Shown here: in pieces, positions 1 to 5,136 of the stretch
How the letters are laid out: every line of letters starts with the position of its first letter
Numbering within the stretch: the stretch's first letter is position 1
DNA from: Clostridia bacterium
GTDB taxonomy: Bacteria; Bacillota_A; Clostridia; Christensenellales; Borkfalkiaceae
Length of the DNA stretch: 5,485 nt
NCBI GenBank assembly: GCA_017399665.1
Contig: JAFQBR010000149.1
Span: 1 to 5,485 of the forward strand
Direction: 5' to 3'
Notes under the pieces: model-generated
The model's database searches: none
Seen by the model: only the letters and a program-made list of their open reading frames with translations
Told to the model about the DNA's origin: nothing
Program-made: the position numbers and the translations under genes

Positions 1-76
1 CCCTTGTGCCAGGTAACACCGTTGTCATCAGAGTAGATGGTTCTGGTCGGCAACGTCGAAATGGTTGTATCGTAAC
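1..76 (-). other. Foreign fragment encoding an Asp-box (BNR) peptide, antisense to tpiA
   Basis: Read on the minus strand, this stretch is open from base 80 to base 1 (26 codons) with no start codon and runs off the window edge. It contains [13 protein letters not shown], a perfect match to the Asp-box pattern S-x-D-x-G-x-T-W (bases 9-32). Asp-boxes occur in sialidases, other BNR-repeat glycosidases and phage tail or surface proteins, so the parent gene is not determined. A minus-strand stop at 81-83 closes the frame just where triosephosphate isomerase homology begins (about 77). GC is about 53% over bases 1-60 against roughly 40% in the neighbouring genes. I infer a piece of a different gene joined to tpiA, either an assembly chimera or a real rearrangement. 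The motif is short, so chance is not excluded. Confidence 0.5.
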
Positions 77-760
77 CTTGTTAACGAACTTAAGCCTTTA
101 GTAGCAGATGCTGAATGCGACGTTGTAGTTTGCGTTCCCGCAACTGATATCTATGCTGTTGCAGAAGCAGTTAAGGGTAGCAATATCCACCTTGGCGCTC
201 AAAACGTTCACTTTGCTGAAAGTGGCGCATACACAGGCGAAATTTCTGCAGATATGCTTTTAAGCCTTGGCGTTGAATACGTTATTATTGGTCACAGCGA
301 ACGCCGTCAATATTTTGGCGAAACAGACGAAACTGTTAATAAAAGAACATTAACCGCTTTAAACAAAGGTCTTATTCCCATTGTTTGTATCGGTGAAACA
401 TTAGAAGAAAGAGAAACCGGTAAGACTGAAGAAGTTTTACGCCGTCAAGTTGTTGAAGGCTTAAAGGGTGTTGAAGATTTAACAAAGCTTGTTATCGCTT
501 ACGAACCTGTTTGGGCTATCGGCACAGGTAAGACTGCTACTAGCGAACAGGCTAACGAAACAATCGGCTTTATCAGAAACACTTTAGCAGAAGTTTTCTG
601 TCTTAAGTGTGCAGCTGCAGTTCGTATTCAATACGGCGGAAGCATGAAGGGTTCTAACGCAAAAGAACTTATGGCTCAACCTGAAATCGACGGTGGCTTA
701 ATTGGCGGCGCATCACTTAAAGCTCCTGATTTTGCTCAAGTTGTTAACTACAATAAATAA
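65..760 (+). CDS. tpiA: Triosephosphate isomerase, N-terminally truncated
   Basis: This cytoplasmic glycolytic enzyme interconverts dihydroxyacetone phosphate and glyceraldehyde-3-phosphate. Numbering from the TTG at 65, the visible motifs are LGAQNVH (43-49), GHSERR with the electrophilic His77, [10 protein letters not shown] (108-117), [12 protein letters not shown] with catalytic Glu147 and the flexible lid loop, IQYGGS (188-193) and GGASL (214-218) for phosphate binding. The frame is 231 residues, whereas the family is about 250. The N-terminal first beta strand with GNWKMN, which supplies catalytic Asn and Lys, is missing. Recognisable homology begins near base 77 (LVNELKPLV), about residue 22 of typical TIMs. 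The TTG at 65 has no Shine-Dalgarno site and lies in foreign-looking sequence, and an in-frame stop lies at 14-16, so this is a partial gene cut by a junction rather than one with a true start. As it stands the product should be inactive. It is followed by gpmI after 109 bases, as in Bacillota glycolytic operons. Confidence 0.93.
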   Translation: MYRNLVNELKPLVADAECDVVVCVPATDIYAVAEAVKGSNIHLGAQNVHFAESGAYTGEISADMLLSLGVEYVIIGHSERRQYFGETDETVNKRTLTALNKGLIPIVCIGETLEERETGKTEEVLRRQVVEGLKGVEDLTKLVIAYEPVWAIGTGKTATSEQANETIGFIRNTLAEVFCLKCAAAVRIQYGGSMKGSNAKELMAQPEIDGGLIGGASLKAPDFAQVVNYNK

Positions 761-785
761 TTAATAGTTATTGCCTTAAATAAGT

Positions 786-791
786 TATAAT
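786..791 (+). promoter_or_regulatory. Possible -10 box upstream of gpmI
   Basis: A perfect TATAAT lies 26 bases after the tpiA stop. No good -35 is present: the best is TTAATA at 761-766 with a 19-base spacer, and there is no TGn extension. A secondary promoter inside the glycolytic operon is possible, but the spacer is AT-rich and the hexamer could be chance. Confidence 0.3.
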
Positions 792-792
792 G

Positions 793-830
793 TTGCCCTA
801 TAGGTCGGTTATCGGCATAAAATAGGGTAA
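793..830 (+). promoter_or_regulatory. Stem-loop element in gpmI leader, copy 1 of a repeated motif
   Basis: TTGCCCTAT (793-801) pairs with ATAGGGTAA (822-830), giving nine base pairs with one G-U, around a 20-base loop that holds TTATCGGCATA (809-819). Bases 798-819 match 5092-5113, upstream of smpB, at 19 of 22 positions, and the three differences are all transitions. There is no U-tract after the stem, so it is not an intrinsic terminator. A second, weak AT-rich hairpin (AAAAAC 830-835, loop TTA, GTTTTT 839-844) follows and shares a base with the first stem, just before the gpmI Shine-Dalgarno at 853-858. The function is unknown: it could be a cis-regulatory RNA, a protein-binding site or an intergenic palindromic repeat. 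Confidence 0.5.
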
Positions 831-869
831 AAAACTTAGTTTTTATTCGTATAAGGAGTTAGTAAAAGT

Positions 870-2411
870 ATGAAAACAAAACCTGTTTGTCTGTTCATTA
901 TGGACGGATACGGCGTTAATGAAAATACTAAAAGCAACGCTATTTCTTGCGCTAACGCAGGCGTTATTAAAGCTCTTCAAAGTAAGTACCCCAGCACTGT
1001 TTTAGGCGCTAGCGGTGAAGACGTTGGTCTTCCCGACGGTCAAATGGGTAATAGCGAGGTTGGTCACTTAAATATCGGCGCAGGCAGAATTATTCGCCAA
1101 GAGCTTTCAAGAATTACTTACGAAATCGGTAGCGGTGAATTTTTTGAAAATCCTGCTTTAATTAAAGCTATGGACGGCGCTAAGGCTAGCGGTAAAAAAT
1201 TACATTTATACGGCTTGCTTTCAAACGGCGGTGTTCACAGTCACATTACCCACCTTTACGCTTTATTAAAAATGGCTAAAGAGCGTGGAGTTGAAGAAGT
1301 TTACGTTCATTGTTTCTTAGACGGGCGTGACGTTTCACCTACATCAGGGGCTGGTTTTGTAAGAGATTTACAAGCGCAAATCGACGCTATTGGCGTTGGT
1401 AAAATAGCATCTGTATCCGGTAGATATTACGCTATGGACAGAGATAACCGTTGGGATCGCGTTGAAAAGGCTTACGATATGTTAACCTTAGGCGTTGGCG
1501 AAAAGGCAGAAGATGCAGCAGAAGCTATTGAAGAAAGCTATAAAAACGGTATTACAGATGAATTTGTTCTTCCCACAAAAGTATTTGAAAACGGTAAACC
1601 CTTAGGTTTAATTGAAGAAGGCGACAGCATTATTTTCTTCAACTTCCGTCCTGACCGCGCGCGCGAAATAACAAGAGCTTTCTCTGAACCTGAATTTAGC
1701 GGATTTGAAAGAAAAACAGGATTTTTAAATCCCTTATATATTTGCTTTACGCAGTATGATGCTACTTTTGCAAACGTAACTATCGCGTTTGGTAAGCAAA
1801 GTTATGCAAACACTTTAAGTGAATATCTTTCTAAAAAAGGTCACAAGCACTTAAAGATTGCAGAAACAGAAAAGTATGCGCACGTAACCTTCTTCTTTAA
1901 CGGTAGCGTAGAAGCGCCCACCGCTTTAGAAGATAGAATTTTAATTGCTTCACCCAAGGTTGCAACTTACGATTTACAACCTGAAATGAGCGCGTACGAA
2001 GTAACCGAAAAGGTTTTAGCCGAAATTGAAGCAGATAAGTACGACGTAATCATTCTTAACTATGCAAACTGTGATATGGTTGGTCACACAGGCGTATTTG
2101 ATGCAGCTGTACAAGCAGTTAAGACTGTTGAAGAATGTATGGATAAAATTGTTACGGCAGTTTTAGCCAAGGGCGGTAGCGCGCTTATTACTGCTGACCA
2201 CGGTAATGCAGACAAGATGTTTGATGAAGATGGTAAGCCTTTTACCGCTCACACAACAAACCTTGTTCCCTTTATTTTGGTAAGCGAGCAGTTTAAGGAC
2301 GTTACGTTAAGAAATGGTGGTATTCTTGCCGATATTGCTCCCACCTTACTTGAAGTTATGGGCGAAGAAATACCTGCCGAAATGACCGGCAAATCTTTAA
2401 TTGCCAAATAA
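870..2411 (+). CDS. gpmI: 2,3-bisphosphoglycerate-independent phosphoglycerate mutase
   Basis: This cytoplasmic Mn2+-dependent enzyme of the alkaline phosphatase superfamily interconverts 3- and 2-phosphoglycerate through a phosphoserine intermediate. At 513 residues it has normal family length. The phosphatase domain is split around the transferase domain. Metal ligands and nucleophile are all present: Asp12 in MDGYGV, Ser62 in MGNSEVGHLNIGAGR, Asp402 and His406 in NCDMVGHTG, Asp443-His444 in TADHGN, and His461. Substrate residues in the middle domain include His123 (GGVHSH), Arg153-Asp154 (LDGRDV), Arg185 (SGRYYAMDRD), Arg260 and Arg263 (FRPDRAR) and Lys335 (TEKYAHVTFFFNG). AAGGAG at 853-858, 11 bases before the ATG, supports this start. 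It lies downstream of tpiA as in Bacillota glycolytic operons, but enolase does not follow. It uses no CCA proline codons (0 of 17), consistent with a highly expressed gene. Confidence 0.98.
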   Translation: MKTKPVCLFIMDGYGVNENTKSNAISCANAGVIKALQSKYPSTVLGASGEDVGLPDGQMGNSEVGHLNIGAGRIIRQELSRITYEIGSGEFFENPALIKAMDGAKASGKKLHLYGLLSNGGVHSHITHLYALLKMAKERGVEEVYVHCFLDGRDVSPTSGAGFVRDLQAQIDAIGVGKIASVSGRYYAMDRDNRWDRVEKAYDMLTLGVGEKAEDAAEAIEESYKNGITDEFVLPTKVFENGKPLGLIEEGDSIIFFNFRPDRAREITRAFSEPEFSGFERKTGFLNPLYICFTQYDATFANVTIAFGKQSYANTLSEYLSKKGHKHLKIAETEKYAHVTFFFNGSVEAPTALEDRILIASPKVATYDLQPEMSAYEVTEKVLAEIEADKYDVIILNYANCDMVGHTGVFDAAVQAVKTVEECMDKIVTAVLAKGGSALITADHGNADKMFDEDGKPFTAHTTNLVPFILVSEQFKDVTLRNGGILADIAPTLLEVMGEEIPAEMTGKSLIAK

Positions 2412-2466
2412 TTGCCCTTAAATTAGGCGAAAAACAACATAAAAAACAATAAAATAATAAAAAAAT

Positions 2467-2489
2467 GCGAAAATACTCGCGAAAATACT
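2467..2489 (+). repeat. Tandem 12-base direct repeat abutting the secG promoter
   Basis: GCGAAAATACT occurs at 2467-2477 and again, identically, at 2479-2489, a 12-base period. The second copy ends on the first base of the predicted -35 box. The first copy with the spacer also forms a small inverted repeat, GCGA (2467-2470) and TCGC (2477-2480). The position suits an activator site or operator, but no regulator can be named from the sequence. Confidence 0.55.
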
Positions 2490-2517
2490 TGTAATAAATT
2501 TGTTGGTGTGATATAAT
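2489..2517 (+). promoter_or_regulatory. Sigma-70/SigA-type promoter of secG with extended -10
   Basis: The -35 is TTGTAA (2489-2494), then a 17-base spacer, then a perfect TATAAT -10 (2512-2517) preceded by TGA at 2509-2511, which makes the TGn extended -10 typical of Gram-positive promoters. Transcription should start near 2523-2525, giving a leader of about 40 bases that ends in the secG ribosome binding site. Confidence 0.8.
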
Positions 2518-2537
2518 TCATAGGTAATTAATTATAT

Positions 2538-2551
2538 TGCGGTTTTTCGCA
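2538..2551 (+). promoter_or_regulatory. Small hairpin in secG leader
   Basis: TGCG (2538-2541) pairs with CGCA (2548-2551) around GTTTTT, directly before the GGAG Shine-Dalgarno at 2555-2558. A four-pair stem is marginal. It could protect the leader or modulate translation, or be chance. Confidence 0.25.
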
Positions 2552-2564
2552 TACGGAGAAAGAA

Positions 2565-2864
2565 ATGAAACAGTTATTAAGTAATTTATTGGCTACATTT
2601 GAATTATATCATGCAATAAGCCTTGTATGCTTAATCTTAGGCGTGCTTTGCGCTATATTCCTTATAATAGTCGTAATGATGCAAAGTGGTAACTCAAACG
2701 GTATTGATGCTTTAAGCGGTTCTTCAGATACATTCTATGGCAAGAACAAATCAAAAACTATTGAAAGCAAACTTAAAAAATTAACGGTTATTTGCGTTAT
2801 TCTTCTTGTTGTTTTCATGATTGCATTCTACCTAATCCAGTTACTAGTACATGTCCCAGTGTAA
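2565..2864 (+). CDS. secG: Preprotein translocase subunit SecG
   Basis: SecG is the small non-essential subunit of the SecYEG membrane channel and helps SecA-driven export. The 99-residue protein has two hydrophobic helices, about residues 17-39 and 72-94. The cytoplasmic loop between them carries the family signature in order: VVMMQSGNSNGIDALSG (36-52), then SSDTFYGKNKSKTIESKLKKLT (53-74), corresponding to the usual LLQ-glycine-rich-FG-KxLxRxT pattern. GGAG at 2555-2558, six bases before the ATG, fixes the start. It is about 20 residues longer than Bacillus SecG because of a short N-terminal stretch before helix 1. The loop is less glycine-rich than usual. It has its own strong promoter and its own terminator, so it is probably transcribed alone despite the conserved secG-rnr-smpB order. 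Confidence 0.95.
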   Translation: MKQLLSNLLATFELYHAISLVCLILGVLCAIFLIIVVMMQSGNSNGIDALSGSSDTFYGKNKSKTIESKLKKLTVICVILLVVFMIAFYLIQLLVHVPV

Positions 2865-2880
2865 TACCTAACACTAAAGC

Positions 2881-2911
2881 AAAGCGACTTTTTTAAGTCG
2901 CTTTTTTATTT
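2881..2911 (+). terminator. Rho-independent terminator after secG
   Basis: AAAGCGACTT (2881-2890) and AAGTCGCTTT (2895-2904) form a perfect ten-pair stem with a TTTT tetraloop, and the run of T continues as TTTATTT to 2911. It begins 17 bases after the secG stop. The minus-strand side has only short T runs, so it acts mainly on + strand transcripts. It separates secG from rnr. Confidence 0.93.
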
Positions 2912-2916
2912 ACCTT

Positions 2917-2941
2917 GTACGGTTATTATTTATACCCGTAC
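2917..2941 (+). promoter_or_regulatory. Inverted repeat upstream of rnr
   Basis: GTACGG (2917-2922) and CCGTAC (2936-2941) are perfect inverted copies separated by 13 AT-rich bases. There is no U-tract after it, so it is not a second terminator. It lies about 54 bases before the rnr start and may be an operator or leader stem-loop. Six pairs with a 13-base loop is modest evidence. Confidence 0.35.
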
Positions 2942-2967
2942 TCAAAAACATACGTTATTAATAGTTT

Positions 2968-2976
2968 TATTATAAA
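2968..2976 (+). promoter_or_regulatory. Possible -10 region for rnr
   Basis: Overlapping TATTAT (2968-2973) and TATAAA (2971-2976) are the best -10 candidates between the secG terminator and rnr. No recognisable -35 sits 16-18 bases upstream. A start near 2983 would leave a leader of only about 12 bases, matching the absence of a clear Shine-Dalgarno before rnr. Because the secG terminator precedes it, rnr needs a promoter here, but its exact place is uncertain. Confidence 0.3.
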
Positions 2977-2994
2977 ATTACACATATTTAAGTT

Positions 2995-5082
2995 ATGAAG
3001 ATTACCGAATTTATAGTTTCTGCATTAGAAAGGGCAGGTAAAGACGGAGTATCCTTTAGAAATTTGGCAAAAAAGATGGAAATTTCTTCTAATGCCGAAA
3101 AAGAGGTCTTGCTTGAAGTACTTTCTAATCTAGAAAAGGAAAAAGTTATAACTGAATATCATTCACGCTATTTTTTAGCACAAAACTCTGGACTTATCGA
3201 AGGCAAGATTAAAAGGCATGAACGTGGCTTCGCTTTTTTAATACGAAGTGATGGGGACGCGGATTTATTTATTCCACCAAAGTATTTAAACGGTGCTTAT
3301 CAAGGGGACAAAGTGCTTGTAAAACCAATGGCATTTAAAGGTGGAAGTAGTGATGAAGCAGAGGTTGTAAAAATACTTGAACGTGGCGTTAATCGACTTA
3401 CTGGCCTATTTTTTGCAGAAAAAGGGTATGGTTTTGTTCGCCCGGATGACGCAGGCTTTGGCTCTGACGTGTATATTGGTAAGGGCAGAACATTAAATGC
3501 TAAAACAGGGCAAAAGGTTGCAGTTAAAATACTTTCTTATCCAGCAAACGGTAGCCCAAACGGCATTGTAACGGATATTTTAGGCAGTCCTTACGATTTA
3601 CAAACTCAGGTTAAAAGCGTACTTTACAGCCACGACGTTCCACTTGAATTTCCACCAGCAGTTTTAAAAGAGGTGGAGGGAATTTCGGAAGAAATTAGCA
3701 AGCAAGAAAGAGATGGCCGTCATGACTTTACTAATTTATTGACAGTTACTATTGACGGCGACGATGCAAAAGACTTTGACGACGCTATTTCTATTGAAAA
3801 AACAGAAAAGGGCTACATTCTTTACGTTCATATTGCAGACGTTTCTGCCTTTGTAAAAGCGGGCAGTAAAACGGATAAAGAAGCATATAAGCGCGGAACA
3901 AGTATTTACATTCCTGCTAAAGTTTTTCCAATGCTTCCAGAAAAGCTTTCTAACGGGGTTTGCTCTTTAAATCCTAACGTAGAAAGACTTACTTTAACTG
4001 CAAAGCTTACTTATAACAGCGAAGGCGTTTTAATAGAAAAGTCCTTCTATAAGTCGATTATCAAGTCAAATTACCGTTTAACTTATAAAAAAGTGCAGGC
4101 AATTTTTGACGGGAACAGTGATTTACAAAAAGAATACAAAAAAGTTTTGCCATTACTGTTTGCTTCGCGCGAGCTTATGCACAAAATGCTTGATATAAGA
4201 AACAAAAAGGGCATGGTGGATTTAGGTGTAGAAGAGTGCAAAATTGCATTTGAAAATGGCGAGCTTATTGTTGAAAAGCGTGAGGGTTTAGAATCCGAAA
4301 GGCTTATTGAGCAATTTATGATTTCTGCAAACGTGGCGGTTGCTGAATACGTATACTATATGGAACTTCCCTTTATCTACCGTGTGCACGGAAAGCCTGA
4401 TGCAGAAAAGGTGCAGTCCTTAAAAAGTTTTTTACGCGCATGCGCCTTAAAAGTACCGCAAAAACTAGAATTTCCTATGGATTTTCAAAAGGTGCTAATT
4501 TCACTTGAAAATAACCCATTAAAGGGAGTTGTTTCAGACGTAATGCTTCGTTCTATGCAAAAAGCTGTTTATTCGCAAGAAAACGAAGGGCATTTTGGCT
4601 TAAACGAACAATGCTATTGTCATTTTACCTCACCTATTAGAAGATACCCCGATTTAATTGTTCATAGAATTTTAAAGGGAATTATTGAAGGGCGCGTTGG
4701 CGAAGTAATTGAAGAATACGGAGTAAAGGTTAACGAAATTTCACTTAATACTTCTGAAAGCGAAAGAAAGGCGGATTTAATTGAACGAGAGGTAGACGAT
4801 TTATATATTTGCAAGTTTATGGAACAGTTTGTTGGTGATCTGTTTGAAGGTATTATTAGCGGAGTAACCAATTTTGGCGTTTTTGTTCGCCTTGAAAACG
4901 CAGTTGAAGGATTAATTCCCTTGGAAAGCTTGCCAAAGGGCAGGTATGAATTTATTGCAGAAAGCTATACTTTAAAGTCAAATAAACTTGTCTTTAAGCT
5001 TGGCGAAAGTGTAGCAGTTAAGCTTGTTTCTACTGATTTTTCAAGTGGAAGAATTTATTTTGATTTAATTAGAAAATTATAA
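2995..5082 (+). CDS. rnr: Ribonuclease R (RNase II/RNB family 3'-5' exoribonuclease)
   Basis: RNase R is a processive 3'-to-5' hydrolytic exonuclease that degrades structured RNA and, with SmpB-tmRNA, the non-stop mRNAs released in trans-translation. Domains in order: N-terminal winged helix (about 1-62), cold-shock domain 1 (about 67-112, GFAFLIRSDGDADLFIPP), cold-shock domain 2 (about 135-196, KGYGFVRPDD), RNB catalytic domain (about 241-565) and S1 domain (about 612-694, GIISGVTNFGVFVRLENAVEG). The metal-binding acidic cluster TIDGDDAKDFDDA gives Asp254, Asp260, Asp262 and Asp263, all present, and the RNB signature HFTSPIRRYPDLIVHR is at 543-558. At 695 residues it is shorter than the 750-813 of Bacillus and E. 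coli enzymes, because the basic, lysine-rich C-terminal tail is absent. The ATG is the first residue of a normal winged-helix start, but no good Shine-Dalgarno precedes it. CCA is its main proline codon (13 of 24), unlike the glycolytic genes. Confidence 0.97.
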   Translation: MKITEFIVSALERAGKDGVSFRNLAKKMEISSNAEKEVLLEVLSNLEKEKVITEYHSRYFLAQNSGLIEGKIKRHERGFAFLIRSDGDADLFIPPKYLNGAYQGDKVLVKPMAFKGGSSDEAEVVKILERGVNRLTGLFFAEKGYGFVRPDDAGFGSDVYIGKGRTLNAKTGQKVAVKILSYPANGSPNGIVTDILGSPYDLQTQVKSVLYSHDVPLEFPPAVLKEVEGISEEISKQERDGRHDFTNLLTVTIDGDDAKDFDDAISIEKTEKGYILYVHIADVSAFVKAGSKTDKEAYKRGTSIYIPAKVFPMLPEKLSNGVCSLNPNVERLTLTAKLTYNSEGVLIEKSFYKSIIKSNYRLTYKKVQAIFDGNSDLQKEYKKVLPLLFASRELMHKMLDIRNKKGMVDLGVEECKIAFENGELIVEKREGLESERLIEQFMISANVAVAEYVYYMELPFIYRVHGKPDAEKVQSLKSFLRACALKVPQKLEFPMDFQKVLISLENNPLKGVVSDVMLRSMQKAVYSQENEGHFGLNEQCYCHFTSPIRRYPDLIVHRILKGIIEGRVGEVIEEYGVKVNEISLNTSESERKADLIEREVDDLYICKFMEQFVGDLFEGIISGVTNFGVFVRLENAVEGLIPLESLPKGRYEFIAESYTLKSNKLVFKLGESVAVKLVSTDFSSGRIYFDLIRKL

Positions 5083-5090
5083 AAAGCTAC

Positions 5091-5121
5091 GCTATAAGTT
5101 GATTATCGGCATATTTATAGC
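5091..5121 (+). promoter_or_regulatory. Stem-loop element in smpB leader, copy 2 of a repeated motif
   Basis: GCTATAA (5091-5097) pairs with TTATAGC (5115-5121), seven Watson-Crick pairs extendable by G5098-U5114 and U5099-A5113. The loop holds TTATCGGCATA, identical to the loop core of the element upstream of gpmI. It lies in the 54-base gap between rnr and smpB and ends just before the weak AAGG ribosome binding site at 5127-5130. No U-tract follows, so it is not a terminator, and rnr-smpB are probably co-transcribed through it. The function is unknown. Confidence 0.5.
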
Positions 5122-5136
5122 AAATTAAGGTAAAAA

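Noticed and set aside
37..63. Frame-1 peptide MVLVGNVEM resembling the TIM N-terminus (GNWKM)
   Set aside because: It lies in the wrong frame, stops at 73-75, has the wrong distance to the LVNELKPLV segment, and Trp and Lys are replaced. The antisense Asp-box reading covers the same bases better.
65..67. TTG as the genuine tpiA start
   Set aside because: There is no Shine-Dalgarno, it would drop catalytic Asn and Lys, and it lies inside or at the edge of foreign-looking sequence. It is only the first start-like codon after the junction.
771..791. TTGCCT with TATAAT as a promoter pair
   Set aside because: The spacer is only nine bases, far too short for sigma-70 recognition; the TATAAT is kept as a weak stand-alone candidate.
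1657..1666. CGCGCGCGCG run within gpmI
   Set aside because: It is explained by the codons for the conserved FRPDRAR segment and does not disturb the frame.
2413..2431. Possible terminator after gpmI
   Set aside because: The stem is only five pairs including a wobble, with a nine-base loop, and is followed by A-rich rather than T-rich sequence.
4662..4871. 69-codon minus-strand open frame
   Set aside because: It lies wholly inside rnr in the region joining the RNB and S1 domains, is low-complexity Ser/Thr/Ile-rich and has no ribosome site; it is a shadow of rnr.
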